Of a DNA stretch of 64,000 nt, positions 7,589 to 16,540 are shown piece after piece. The notes under the pieces are model-generated. The model saw only the letters and a program-made list of their open reading frames with translations, was not told the DNA's origin and ran no database searches. The position numbers were made by a program, and so were the translations under genes. The stretch's first letter is position 1; every line of letters starts with the position of its first letter. The stretch spans positions 1 to 64,000 of the forward strand of contig CAYWIF010000006.1 of assembly GCA_964458265.1 (NCBI GenBank), read 5' to 3'. Source of the stretch: JAGVSR01 sp964458265. Its GTDB lineage: Bacteria; Pseudomonadota; Alphaproteobacteria; Rhizobiales; Hyphomicrobiaceae.

Positions 7589-8164
7589 TTAGGCCTCTTC
7601 GGCTTCGTCCTTGGGCGTGGCGCCTTCTTCGAACATGTCCTCGGAGTAGGTTTCGATGTCGAGCTTTTCGTCCTTGATGACGGTGACGTTCTCGCCACGG
7701 GCCTGACGCTCGGCCTCTTCCTGCGAGCGGGCAACGTTGATCGAGACCGCGACCAGCACTTCCGGATGAAGCTGGACTTTTGCGGAGTGGACGCCAAGCG
7801 TCTTGATGGGTTTGTCGATGACGACCTGATTGCGGTCGACGGTAAAGCCGCCGGCGGTCACCACTTCGGCGATGTCGCGCGTCGATACAGAACCATAGAG
7901 CTGGCCGGTGTCGCCGGCGGAGCGGATTGCGACGAAGGACTGGCCTTCGAGCTTGGCGGATACCGCTTCGGCTTCCTTCTTCTGCTCAAGGTTATTGGCT
8001 TCGAGTTGCGCGCGCTGGCCTTCGAATTTGGCGAGATTTTCCTTGGTGGCGCGCAGGGCCTTCTTCTGCGGCAAGAGGAAGTTGCGGGCAAAGCCGTCCT
8101 TGACGTTGACGACATCGCCCATCTGGCCGATGCGGCCGACACGCTGGAGGAGAATGACTTGCAT
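7589..8164 (-). CDS. rplI: Large-subunit ribosomal protein bL9
   Basis: This encodes 191 residues, longer than the ~150 of enteric L9 because of an acidic C-terminal tail, as is usual in Hyphomicrobiales. The N-terminal MQVILLQRVGRIGQMGDVV is the 23S-binding L9 signature, followed by KDGFARNFLLPQKKA and a long charged connecting helix (about residues 40-80). The C-terminal domain includes LYGSVSTRDIAE. The start at 8164 follows an AGGA ribosome site; a 9-codon upstream extension in frame is not expected in the family. It is the last gene of the operon and a terminator follows. Confidence 0.96.
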   Translation of the reverse strand: MQVILLQRVGRIGQMGDVVNVKDGFARNFLLPQKKALRATKENLAKFEGQRAQLEANNLEQKKEAEAVSAKLEGQSFVAIRSAGDTGQLYGSVSTRDIAEVVTAGGFTVDRNQVVIDKPIKTLGVHSAKVQLHPEVLVAVSINVARSQEEAERQARGENVTVIKDEKLDIETYSEDMFEEGATPKDEAEEA

Positions 8165-8215
8165 GGGATTGGTCCTTTCTAGATCGATCAAGTTTTTAAA
8201 TTCAGGCGAATGACG

Positions 8216-9205
8216 TCAGGTGGCCACGGGTGCCGGGGGCGGGGGTGGTCCTGAAGGGAAGGCGCGTTCGCGCAGACGCAGCGGACGTTCCGCCAGTCCG
8301 ACGAGAGCAATGAAGACTGCGATCCAGGCGGCTACGACCAGGAGCCCGATATAGAGCATCCAAAGGCTGATGGGCCGCCAAGGTTTGGCGCGCGTTACGT
8401 AGTGGATGACGGCGAGGCCGGCGAAGACATAGGCGAGGAAAAAGGCGCCCAGGAAGGCTGTTCCAACGGCGCCGGCGATGCCTTTGGCGAAAGCGCCCAG
8501 CATCGATGCGAGCAACATCAGCGCGGTGCCGGGCGGAAACTCGAGCGCGGAGATGTCCGGCCAGGGCCGCTGGAGTTGCCCAGAGGCGAGCGTGATGCGG
8601 CCGGCGAGCCAGAGATTGAACACGAGCGCGGTCAGCCACGACACGGCGGAGGCAGCGGGCATCACGGCGAGCATGATGTTGGTCATGGATTCAAGCTGCT
8701 GATCGTCGAGGGGCTTGCCGTCCGTACCGGGCGGCATGTTCGTCTTGATGGCCTCCGACAGGTACTGCTTGAGGCCGGCGCGCAGCTCTTCGAAATCCTG
8801 ACCGATGACGAGAAGCACAACGAGCGTGATGGTACCGGCCATCACCGCGGCCCAGAGCACTAGGCGGCCGACAGGATACCACTCCATTACAACGGTCTCG
8901 GAGCCGTCCGGCTGATAGGTACGGTTGAGAAGTGCAAGGTAGGTGAGGACTACGGCCGGTATGATCTGCGTCAGGGCATAGATGCCGGCGACGTGTGGGC
9001 CCGCGCTAATGGCGACGATGAGCACGCTGGTGATGCCCGCGACAGCGGCGAACCGCCAGCCCCAGCCGAGGCCGGCGAGGAAGATCGGCAGCGACGTCAA
9101 AAGGAACAGCACATAGCGCATGAGCATCGGCCCCGTGGTGGCGGAGGCGAACACCACCGCCGACACGAGGCCGAGCAAAACGGCTATGAGCACTTGGTTG
9201 CGCAT
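8216..9205 (-). CDS. DUF2232 multi-pass membrane protein
   Basis: This 329-residue, very hydrophobic protein has about eight membrane segments, beginning with MRNQVLIAVLLGLVSAVVFA and ending with a Pro-rich cytoplasmic tail. Its position between rpsR and rplI is a conserved arrangement in Hyphomicrobiales and related alphaproteobacteria, where the gene is annotated as DUF2232. Molecular function is unknown; conserved placement in a ribosomal operon may simply reflect shared expression. It lies 51 bases before rplI and 192 bases after rpsR, the latter gap containing the twin hairpins. Confidence 0.85.
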   Translation of the reverse strand: MRNQVLIAVLLGLVSAVVFASATTGPMLMRYVLFLLTSLPIFLAGLGWGWRFAAVAGITSVLIVAISAGPHVAGIYALTQIIPAVVLTYLALLNRTYQPDGSETVVMEWYPVGRLVLWAAVMAGTITLVVLLVIGQDFEELRAGLKQYLSEAIKTNMPPGTDGKPLDDQQLESMTNIMLAVMPAASAVSWLTALVFNLWLAGRITLASGQLQRPWPDISALEFPPGTALMLLASMLGAFAKGIAGAVGTAFLGAFFLAYVFAGLAVIHYVTRAKPWRPISLWMLYIGLLVVAAWIAVFIALVGLAERPLRLRERAFPSGPPPPPAPVAT

Positions 9206-9284
9206 CGTTTCCCAGCTGTCCCGCTTTCGCGGTTAGAGAGCAGTCCGGCACGACCTGCGCCGCTGTCCCAACCATTTTTCGATT

Positions 9285-9389
9285 GTCCCATCCGACACGC
9301 GTTCCGCGTTCTGCGCGCCGGCCGGATGGGACGGGAGTGTCTTCATTTGGCCCATCCGACTCGCCACCGGCGAGCCGGCCGGATGGGCC
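9285..9389. repeat. Two tandem inverted repeats in the ribosomal operon
   Basis: Hairpin 1 pairs GTCCCATCCG (9285-9294) with CGGATGGGAC (9323-9332). Hairpin 2 pairs GGCCCATCCG (9349-9358) with CGGATGGGCC (9380-9389). Both stems are perfect over 10 bp, share the CCCATCCG/CGGATGGG core, and their right arms are both preceded by CCGGC. They occupy the spacer between rpsR and the DUF2232 gene. No T-run follows on either strand. Confidence 0.75.
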
Positions 9390-9397
9390 GGAAGTGA

Positions 9398-9646
9398 TTA
9401 CTTCAGGACGTAGGGCAGGAGGCCGAGGAAGCGGGCGCGCTTGATGGCGCGAGCCAACTCACGCTGCTTCTTGGCGGACACTGCCGTGATACGGCTCGGC
9501 ACGATCTTGCCGCGCTCGGAGATATAACGGCCGAGGAGGCGCACATCCTTGTAGTCGATCTTCGGCGCGTGCTGGCCGGAGAAGGGGCACGTCTTGCGGC
9601 GGCGATGAAACGGCCGGCGGGCGGCGAGTTGCTGGACTTCAGCCAT
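9398..9646 (-). CDS. rpsR: Small-subunit ribosomal protein bS18
   Basis: This encodes 82 residues, typical for bS18. The conserved core reads KTCPFSGQHAPKIDYKDV, then LLGRYISERGKIVPSRITAVSAK and a basic C-terminal helix AIKRARFLGLLPYV. The cysteine in KTCPF belongs to the residual zinc-site form of the family. It starts 3 bases after the rpsF stop, implying translational coupling, and S18 binds S6 on the ribosome platform, which explains the pairing. Confidence 0.97.
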   Translation of the reverse strand: MAEVQQLAARRPFHRRRKTCPFSGQHAPKIDYKDVRLLGRYISERGKIVPSRITAVSAKKQRELARAIKRARFLGLLPYVLK

Positions 9647-9649
9647 GGA

Positions 9650-10180
9650 TTAGCCCTCCGAGCCGGGGTTGTCGTTGCGGGGCGGACGCGGGCCACGCGG
9701 ACCGCGCGGCGCATCGCCGTCGCGGAAACCGCCGCCTTCGCGGGGAGGACGCGAACGGAACGTCGATCCGCCATCGCGGTCGCCGCCACGGAAGCCGCCG
9801 CCGCCGCCACGCGGACCGCGGTCGCCGCGATCACCGCGCTCGCCACGTTCGTCGCGGTCCTGCTTGCGCATCATGGCCGACGGCTCTGACTCGTGTTCCT
9901 CGACCTTGACGGTGATGAAGCGCAGGATGTCGGGCTGGATGCTCATGCGGCGCTCCATCTCGGCCACGGCGGCCGGCGGCGCGTCAATGTTGAGGAGCGA
10001 GAAGTGCGCCTTGCGGTTCTTCTTGATCTTGTAGGCGAGGCCCTTCAGGCCCCAATATTCACTCTTGGTGATCTTGCCGCCGCCTTCGGTGATGGCGTCG
10101 GTCAGTTCCTTGGTCAGCGTTTCGACCTGCTGATTGGAGACGTCCTGGCGTGCCAGGAAGACATGCTCGTATAACGGCAT
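9650..10180 (-). CDS. rpsF: Small-subunit ribosomal protein bS6 with a long RGG-type tail
   Basis: This encodes 176 residues. Residues 1-98 are the normal S6 fold (MPLYEHVFLARQDVS, then LKGLAYKIKKNRKAHF and ILRFITVKVEE). From about residue 105 a disordered tail begins, built of GERGDRGDRG, GGGGGFRGG and PRGPRGPRPP segments, about 70 residues rich in Gly, Arg and Asp. S6 tails are common (E. coli has a glutamate-rich one) and extended ones occur in alphaproteobacteria, but this RGG-like composition suggests an RNA-contacting or phase-separating extension. The start at 10180 is set by the conserved MPLYE; upstream in-frame sequence is not coding. It is the first gene of the operon. Confidence 0.95.
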   Translation of the reverse strand: MPLYEHVFLARQDVSNQQVETLTKELTDAITEGGGKITKSEYWGLKGLAYKIKKNRKAHFSLLNIDAPPAAVAEMERRMSIQPDILRFITVKVEEHESEPSAMMRKQDRDERGERGDRGDRGPRGGGGGFRGGDRDGGSTFRSRPPREGGGFRDGDAPRGPRGPRPPRNDNPGSEG

Positions 10181-10557
10181 GAAAGTGCCCTTCCGTTTTT
10201 CGTTCCGCTGGCACGACGTTCGGGCAAGCGGGTCATTGTTGTGACCCACACGCCGCGGGCGGGTGTGGATCTCTCCGGCGCAAAGCCTCTGCCGGACCTG
10301 GATGAGGGCCAACAGGAAACCCATGAGAGTGAAGACACTGGGGGACGGGGCTTGAAGCTCCTCCGCATGGCACCGGCTATCTGCCAATGCAACGCGGCCC
10401 CCCGTTCAGCCTCCAACCGGAGCGGGTGACGGGCGGCTTATACGCGAATTTGACGTCGAAACAAGTGGGAGGCGGGGCGACCCCGTGCGATGGAAGGTCC
10501 TGGGGAATTGAAATTTTCCGCAGATAAGCAAGGGTATCCGTCCTGGAGGCACCGCCG
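10181..10557. other. 377-base divergent control region between rpsF and ubiG
   Basis: There is no gene here on either strand. The half next to rpsF contains an inverted repeat, CCACACGCC near 10243 facing GGCGGGTGTGG about 10258, which would fall in the rpsF leader RNA. Ribosomal leaders of this operon are known in some bacteria to bind S6-S18, but I cannot match the known motif with confidence. ubiG promoters must lie in the right part. Confidence 0.4.
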
Positions 10558-11319
10558 ATGCTGCGCAAGGATGAGCTGAAAGCGGCCAAGCCGACAGGCG
10601 ATGCGGCGGAGCTTCAGCGCTTCAATGCCCTGGCGGACGAATGGTGGAAGCCGGATGGGGCATTCAAGGCCGTGCACGGTTTCAACGCGGCGCGGCTGCG
10701 GTACTTGTCGCAGCAACTCCCGGCGTTCTCCGGTCGCTGTCCGATCCGGGACAAGCCGTTGGCCGGTCTGCGCCTGATCGATGTGGGGTGCGGCGCGGGG
10801 CTGGTCGCGGAGCCGATGGCGCGGCTCGGAGCGGAGGTCACAGGCATCGATGCGGCGGAACGCAACATAATGGTCGCGCGGCGGCACGCCGAGCAGGAAG
10901 GCGTGTCGATCAACTACAGCCACGCCCTGCCGGAGGATCTCGCCGGGGAAGCCGGTGCCTACGAGATCGTGCTGTCGCTGGAGGTCGTCGAGCATGTGGC
11001 GGACGTGGTGGCGTTTCTCGAGGCGATCGGGCGGCTAGTCAAGCCTGGTGGTCTGTTGGTGGTCGGCACTCTCAACCGGACGCCGCAGTCGTTCGTGAAG
11101 GCCATCGTCGGGGCCGAATACGTTCTCGGCTGGCTGCCGCGTGGAACGCATTCCTGGTCGAAGTTCGTGCGGCCCACCGAGGTTGCCGCCGCAGTCGGAC
11201 GCGTCGGTTTTTCGGTCCTCGATCTCAAGGGTGTTTCGCTCAATCCGCTGACGTTCCAGTGGAGCGTCGGCGACGATACGAGCGTGAACTACCTGCACGT
11301 ATTCCGCCGGAGCGCTTGA
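10558..11319 (+). CDS. ubiG: Ubiquinone biosynthesis O-methyltransferase UbiG
   Basis: This encodes 253 residues, a usual length. It performs the two SAM-dependent O-methylations of ubiquinone synthesis at the inner membrane. Family marks are RFNALADEWWKPDGAFKAVHGFN near residue 21 (the UbiG-specific N-terminal motif), SAM motif I LIDVGCGAGL at 73-82, LEVVEHVADV, and LNRTPQSF / ISPRGTHSW-like LPRGTHSWSKFV. The ATG at 10558 is the only start consistent with the motif. The gene converges with the antiporter gene, 6 bases apart. In most Hyphomicrobiales ubiG neighbours lysC; it does not here, at least on the visible side. Confidence 0.93.
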   Translation: MLRKDELKAAKPTGDAAELQRFNALADEWWKPDGAFKAVHGFNAARLRYLSQQLPAFSGRCPIRDKPLAGLRLIDVGCGAGLVAEPMARLGAEVTGIDAAERNIMVARRHAEQEGVSINYSHALPEDLAGEAGAYEIVLSLEVVEHVADVVAFLEAIGRLVKPGGLLVVGTLNRTPQSFVKAIVGAEYVLGWLPRGTHSWSKFVRPTEVAAAVGRVGFSVLDLKGVSLNPLTFQWSVGDDTSVNYLHVFRRSA

Positions 11320-11325
11320 TGCCGT

Positions 11326-13098
11326 TCAGTGACCGACGACGATGTCATCGGCATCGGGCGCGAAGGGCTTATCGGCTGCCGCGATCAGAATTGACTTATC
11401 GGGCCTGATCGCCAGGACCGGCGACCACCTTGCATCCTTGCTGTCGATCAACTGCGAATAGGTAAACTTGGAAGACAAGCGCGTTGCGCTGAAGCCAAGT
11501 TCCTGGCCACCGCGCGCATAGGCGGAGACGGCCGACTGGCTGGCAATCATCGGGCGGCCACTGACCGTGACGGCTGCTTCGGTGGCGGTGCCCGGTTTGC
11601 GCAACGCGGGAGCGATCTGAAAAATGTTCTGGCGGCCGAAATCGAAGGCGTAGTCGTTCATGACGAGGGTGTTGTAGGCATCGTTATCGGTGGCCGCGAT
11701 GAGTGTTCCGTAACCGCCGAGATCGAGCGTGTATTCAACGGTTTCGGACAGAACTTCGCCGTGGTGGACGGGAATGCCGGCGGCGCGCGCGTCGCGCAGA
11801 TCATTCCAGTTGCTGTCGACGATGAGGACCGGGACGGCGTTGTCTTTCAGCTTGCGCGCGAGATCGACGCTCCACCGACCGCCGCCGACGATGAGCACGC
11901 CGTTGCGTTTTGTTGCGGCAAGACCCAGCCATTGGGCCAGCGGCGCGAGCGTGAAGCCGTGCAGCACGACGGTGGTCATCACCATGGCGAAGGCCAGACC
12001 GATCATCTCGCGCGACCCGTCGACGTAGAGGCCCGTCAGTTTTGAAGCAAAGAAACTCGTAACCGCGATGGCGACCACGCCGCGCGGCGCGATCCATCCC
12101 GTAAGCAATCGCTCCTGCCACGTCAGCCCCGAGCCCAGTGTCGCGACGAAAATCGTCAAGGGGCGAATGACGAACAACATGACGGCGACGAATGCGGCGG
12201 CGCGCCAATCGAGCGCTTGGATGATCGACTTGTCGATGCTGGCGCTCAAGAGCACAAACACGCCCGAGACGAGCAGGGTGGTAATGGTCTCCTTGAAGCG
12301 GCGAATTTCGACGAGGTCGGCCAGGTTGGAATTGGCCAGCGTGATGCCGAGTACTGTGACGGTCAGCAGGCCCGATTCCTCCAGCACCTCCTGCGAGGCA
12401 ACGTATGCCGCGAGTACGACGATCAGAAGGGCGGGGGCCTTGAGATACTCGGGGACATGTCCGCCGTTGAATGCCCAGACGACGGCGCGGCCTGCCGCGA
12501 TGCCGAGACCGAGAGCGAAAATCAACGCCGCGATGGCGTGAACGATGAGTTCAGGCAGGGATCCGCCGGCGTTCGAAACCAGAAGGGTTTCAAAGGCGAT
12601 GACGGCAAACAGCGCGCCAACAGGATCGTTGACGATCGCTTCCCAGCGCAGCAGCGAAGCGGGGCGCGGGGTTAGGTTGGATTGCCGCAGAAGCGGCATG
12701 ATGACGGTGGGTCCGGTCACAACGAGGACGCCGCCGAGGATGACGGCCGCCGCCAACGGCAGTCCGGCGACGTAGTAGCCGGCGGCAGAATTGAGCACCC
12801 AGGCCAAGGGCGCACCGATGGTCACGAGCCGGCGGACAGCGGTTGAGGTGTGGCGGATCTCGTGGAAATTGAGCGTGAAGCCGCCTTCGAAGAGGATGAT
12901 GGCCACGGCCACCGCGACCATCGGCTTGAAAAACTGGCCGAAATCGCGCTCCGGAACGAGGAAGCCGGTGGCGGGGCCAAGGATCAGCCCGGCAATCGCC
13001 AGGAGGACAATTCCGGGGATGTGGAAACGCCAGGCGAGCCACTGCGAACCGATGCCGGCGATTCCGACGGCTGCGATCTGTGCGACGATGAGTTCCAA
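11326..13098 (-). CDS. CPA-type monovalent cation:proton antiporter with TrkA-N domain
   Basis: This encodes 590 residues from a TTG at 13098 that follows GGAGGG by 5 bases; the family N-terminus MELIVAQIAAVGIAG fits this start and not the longer frame. Residues 1 to about 390 form 11-13 membrane segments of the Na+/H+ exchanger fold, including FEGGFTLNFHEI and the unwound-helix region PVGALFAVIAFE with the ion-binding acidic residues. Residues about 395-500 hold a NAD(H)-binding Rossmann motif (GVLIVGGGRWSVDLARKL, then LIVDSNW), as in RosB/KefB-like and NhaP-type proteins. It probably exchanges K+ or Na+ for protons at the inner membrane, gated by nucleotide. Ion preference is not decidable. 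Confidence 0.85.
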   Translation of the reverse strand: MELIVAQIAAVGIAGIGSQWLAWRFHIPGIVLLAIAGLILGPATGFLVPERDFGQFFKPMVAVAVAIILFEGGFTLNFHEIRHTSTAVRRLVTIGAPLAWVLNSAAGYYVAGLPLAAAVILGGVLVVTGPTVIMPLLRQSNLTPRPASLLRWEAIVNDPVGALFAVIAFETLLVSNAGGSLPELIVHAIAALIFALGLGIAAGRAVVWAFNGGHVPEYLKAPALLIVVLAAYVASQEVLEESGLLTVTVLGITLANSNLADLVEIRRFKETITTLLVSGVFVLLSASIDKSIIQALDWRAAAFVAVMLFVIRPLTIFVATLGSGLTWQERLLTGWIAPRGVVAIAVTSFFASKLTGLYVDGSREMIGLAFAMVMTTVVLHGFTLAPLAQWLGLAATKRNGVLIVGGGRWSVDLARKLKDNAVPVLIVDSNWNDLRDARAAGIPVHHGEVLSETVEYTLDLGGYGTLIAATDNDAYNTLVMNDYAFDFGRQNIFQIAPALRKPGTATEAAVTVSGRPMIASQSAVSAYARGGQELGFSATRLSSKFTYSQLIDSKDARWSPVLAIRPDKSILIAAADKPFAPDADDIVVGH

Positions 13099-13299
13099 GT
13101 TAGCCCTCCACCCGTGTGCCGTGGGATACCAGCGGCCCGAACAGACCTTGCCCCCAGCACGCAATGCCAGATGCAACCGAGTCCGGCCACCTTCGTTATC
13201 GTCCGGAGACGTTCGAGGCTTGCGGGCCGGCGATCTGTCGGGTCACAAGGGCCGGTAACGTCCGCGATTCCGGCGGACAAGGGGACGGGGGATTAGACC

Positions 13300-14256
13300 A
13301 TGAGCGGCTTGCTCGCACTGCTGGACGACGTTGTTGCCTTGGCAAAGGTCGCCGCGGCGACACTTGACGATGCGGCGGCGCAGGCGGGTAAAGCCGGCGC
13401 GAAGGCGGCGGGCATCGTTATTGACGACGCCGCGGTGACGCCGCGCTACGTGACGGGGCTCGCCGCGAAGCGGGAGCTGCCGATCATCGGGCGCATCGCG
13501 TGGGGGTCTCTGAAGAACAAGTTGCTGTTTCTGCTGCCGGCGGCGCTGCTGCTGTCGCAATTCGCGCCGTGGCTGATCACACCGATCCTGCTCCTGGGCG
13601 GTTTTTATCTCGCCTTCGAAGGCTACGAGAAAGTCCATGAGATGTTCTCGCCGCACGTGCAGACGAAGACCGTTGTCGACGTGAAGGAAGGTACGCCCGA
13701 GGCGAAGAAGCTCGAAGACGAGCGCGTCGCGGGCGCTATTCGGACAGATTTCATCCTGTCGGCTGAAATCATGGCGATTGCGCTGTCGGTCATCGAAGCG
13801 CCGGACCTTGTTACGCGCGGTATCGTGCTGGCGGTCGTGGGTCTCTTCATCACGTTTCTCGTTTACGGCGCCGTGGCCCTGATCGTGAAGGCCGATGATT
13901 TCGGCGTCTGGCTCGTGCAGCGCGGGGGTACGATTTCATCGGCGGTGGGTCGCGCTCTCGTCAAGGGAATGCCGACTTTCCTCAAGTGGCTCTCCATCAT
14001 CGGCACGATTGCGATGCTGTGGGTGGGCGGCGGCATTCTGATCCATAGTCTCGCCGTCTTCGGTTACGCCGGACCTGAGCATGCGATCCAGGAGTGGTCG
14101 GCGGCCGTGGGGGCGGCTCTGCCCGTCGCTTCGGGCTTCTTCGCGTGGCTGACGGGCACGATTGCCTCGGCCGTGGTGGGTCTGATCGCCGGTGCGCTCG
14201 TTGCTGCCGTGGTGGGGCTGGTGAAGCCGATATTCGGGGCAAGGGAAGCGCATTAG
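13300..14256 (+). CDS. DUF808 (YedI-like) inner-membrane protein
   Basis: This 318-residue protein matches the DUF808 family from the opening MSGLLALLDDVVALAKVAAATLDDAA through VTPRYVTGLAAKRELPIIGRIAWGSLKNKL and FEGYEKVHE. About six membrane helices follow. E. coli YedI is the best-known relative; function is unknown, though a transport or envelope role is commonly assumed. ATG 13300 follows GGGG-rich sequence that could serve as a weak ribosome site. It is divergent from the antiporter with 201 bases between them that must hold both promoters. Confidence 0.85.
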   Translation: MSGLLALLDDVVALAKVAAATLDDAAAQAGKAGAKAAGIVIDDAAVTPRYVTGLAAKRELPIIGRIAWGSLKNKLLFLLPAALLLSQFAPWLITPILLLGGFYLAFEGYEKVHEMFSPHVQTKTVVDVKEGTPEAKKLEDERVAGAIRTDFILSAEIMAIALSVIEAPDLVTRGIVLAVVGLFITFLVYGAVALIVKADDFGVWLVQRGGTISSAVGRALVKGMPTFLKWLSIIGTIAMLWVGGGILIHSLAVFGYAGPEHAIQEWSAAVGAALPVASGFFAWLTGTIASAVVGLIAGALVAAVVGLVKPIFGAREAH

Positions 14257-14371
14257 GCGGCGGCGCTCCCGGCGCGGACAACCGTGCGCCTTGACGGGGC
14301 CGACCGGCTTGAGGCATTGCCCGCCCTGGTACGCGGGCGGTCAGGCCCCAACGAGAAAGGCGCGCAATACG

Positions 14372-15316
14372 ATGGCGATCGCATTCGTTTTTCCGGGGCA
14401 GGGCAGCCAGGATGTCGGCATGGGCCGCGAGTTGGCTCAGACGTACCAGGTTGCGGCTGAGGTCTTCGCCGAGGTCGATGAGGCGCTCGGGCAGAAGCTC
14501 TCCCAGATCATGTGGGACGGTCCCAAGGAGACGCTGACACTGACCGAGAACGCGCAGCCCGCGCTAATGGCAGTCTCGATGGCGGTCATGCGCGTGCTGG
14601 AAAGGGAGAAGGGCTTTTCGCTGAGAGACCACGTCAAGTTCGTGGCCGGGCATTCGCTGGGTGAGTACTCGGCGTTGGCGGCGGCGGGAGCGTTTTCGCT
14701 CGCGGATACGGCGCGGCTGTTGAAGCTGCGCGGACAGGCGATGCAGAAGGCGGTCCCCGTCGGACAAGGCGCGATGACGGCGCTGCTGGGTGTTGGCGTC
14801 GATGTGGCGCAGAAGGTCGCGGAGGCTGCCGCACAGGGCGAGTGCTGTCAGGTCGCCAATGACAACGAACCGACGCAGGTGGTTCTTTCGGGGCACAAGT
14901 CTGCGATCGATCGCGTGGCGGAAGCCGGCAAGGCGTTCGGCGTACGCCGTGCCATCCCATTGCCGGTGTCGGCCCCATTCCATTGCGCGCTGATGCAGCC
15001 GGCAGCGGACGCGATGGCCGAAGCGCTGGCCAAGGTTCAGGTGAATGCGCCGGTGGTGCCGGTCGTCGCCAATGTGCTCGCAAGCCCGATTTCCGATCCC
15101 GACGAGATCCGCAAGCGGCTCGTCGAGCAGGTGACGGGGACGGTCCGGTGGCGCGAGTGCGTGCAGTTCATGGCGGCGAACGGGATCACGGATGTCTACG
15201 AGATCGGCGCCGGCAAGGTGCTGTCGGGTCTCGTGGGCCGGATCGAAAAATCCATGAAGGCCACGCCGATCGGCACGCCCACGGATATCGATGCTGCCGT
15301 TGGCGCTTTGAGTTAA
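14372..15316 (+). CDS. fabD: Malonyl-CoA:ACP transacylase FabD
   Basis: This encodes 314 residues. It transfers malonyl groups from CoA to ACP to supply fatty-acid elongation in the cytoplasm. The signature MAIAFVFPGQGSQ opens the protein, and the active-site GHSLGEYSAL places the nucleophile at Ser95. A conserved Arg lies in the RLLKLRGQAMQ segment and the second catalytic His is in VSAPFHCALM. Start at 14372 with GAGAAAGG upstream; longer in-frame starts precede the conserved N-terminus. It heads the fabD-fabG-acpP-fabF cluster, with 141 bases to fabG. Confidence 0.97.
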   Translation: MAIAFVFPGQGSQDVGMGRELAQTYQVAAEVFAEVDEALGQKLSQIMWDGPKETLTLTENAQPALMAVSMAVMRVLEREKGFSLRDHVKFVAGHSLGEYSALAAAGAFSLADTARLLKLRGQAMQKAVPVGQGAMTALLGVGVDVAQKVAEAAAQGECCQVANDNEPTQVVLSGHKSAIDRVAEAGKAFGVRRAIPLPVSAPFHCALMQPAADAMAEALAKVQVNAPVVPVVANVLASPISDPDEIRKRLVEQVTGTVRWRECVQFMAANGITDVYEIGAGKVLSGLVGRIEKSMKATPIGTPTDIDAAVGALS

Positions 15317-15457
15317 CTCCGTCCCGAACGGCGCTCGCGCCGCCCCATGGGCGGTCGCGCCCTCTTGACGGGGGGAAGGGCGGGTTCCAAAAGTCCGCCC
15401 AATCCATCGCCCGATCTGCAACTCGGGCCAATTCCCAAACACAAGGACGACGATCCC

Positions 15458-16204
15458 ATGTTCGATTTGACAGGCAAGACCGCGCTAGTGACGGGCGCGA
15501 CGGGCGGCATCGGCGCGGGGATTGCGCGGGCTTTTCATCAGGCCGGCGCGACGGTCGCCATATCCGGGCGGCAGGCGGAAAAGCTCGAGGCGCTGAAAGC
15601 AGAACTTGGTGAGCGGGTGCATGTCGTGCCGTGCGATCTGGCGGATCGGGCACAAGTGCAAAAGCTCATCGACGACGCGACGAAGGCGGTGGGCGGTCGC
15701 CTCGATATTCTCGTCAACAATGCCGGACTGACGAAGGACAACCTGTTCATGGTCATGAAGGACGAGCAGTGGGACGATGTAATCGCCGTTAATCTCACCT
15801 CGACGTTCATGCTTTGCCGGGCGGCCGCGCGCGCCATGCTGCGCAACAAGACCGGGTTTGGCCGGATCATCAACATTTCGTCGGTGTCTGGCGTGTTCGG
15901 CAATCCGGGGCAGGGCAACTATGCCGCCTCGAAGGCCGGGATGATCGGCATGACCAAAAGCCTCGCCCGTGAAGTGGCCAACCGCGGAATTACCGCCAAC
16001 TGCATTGCGCCCGGTTTCATCAAGACGCCCATGACGGATGCTTTGAACGAAAAGCAGCAGGAAGAAATCGCGAAGATGATCCCGGCCCAGCGCTTCGGTT
16101 CGGTGGAGGACATTGCTGCCGGAGCACTCTATCTGGCTTCCAACGAGGGCGGCTACATCACCGGGCAAACGCTGCATATCAACGGTGGGATGGCGATGGT
16201 CTAG
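15458..16204 (+). CDS. fabG: 3-oxoacyl-ACP reductase FabG
   Basis: This encodes 248 residues, a classical short-chain dehydrogenase. It uses NADPH to reduce beta-ketoacyl-ACP. The cofactor loop is TGATGGIGAGIA (12-23), NNAG is at 87-90, the catalytic Ser is in NISSVSG (139-145), and the Tyr155/Lys159 pair lies in NYAASKAG. The C-terminal GYITGQTLHINGGMAM is typical. It sits between fabD and acpP in the expected order, which separates it from the many FabG-like oxidoreductases. Confidence 0.97.
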   Translation: MFDLTGKTALVTGATGGIGAGIARAFHQAGATVAISGRQAEKLEALKAELGERVHVVPCDLADRAQVQKLIDDATKAVGGRLDILVNNAGLTKDNLFMVMKDEQWDDVIAVNLTSTFMLCRAAARAMLRNKTGFGRIINISSVSGVFGNPGQGNYAASKAGMIGMTKSLAREVANRGITANCIAPGFIKTPMTDALNEKQQEEIAKMIPAQRFGSVEDIAAGALYLASNEGGYITGQTLHINGGMAMV

Positions 16205-16540
16205 ACACGGACAGCGGGCGAAGTCAGGCTTCAACCTGCTGACGGGGCAGCGTTTTACGGTGCCGTTTACACCGGCTGCGGCAAAAGTCCGCGAAGGTGG
16301 CCAAAGGATGGGGAACTGTGTTACCGAGCACATGTTTTTTGCTGCGGAAGCTGGGGAAAAGCCCTATCGATCGTGGCGATGGCGCTGGGGAGCCGCAAGG
16401 ACTCAGGGTAGCCGGACGGGTGGGGTGGGCATTGCCTGTCCGGCCGTCCGCATCGGGCGATGGCCGGCAACGGCCCTGAGCCGGAAGATCAAAGCAAGAT
16501 TAGACACATTCAACGCAGAGACAGGGACGCGAGGAAGACG
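16205..16540. other. 336-base spacer between fabG and acpP
   Basis: No protein-coding signal is found: open frames are short and overlapping. acpP is usually expressed at very high level from its own promoter in addition to read-through, and this spacer is the natural place for it, but I cannot single out a confident -35/-10 pair. Confidence 0.4.
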
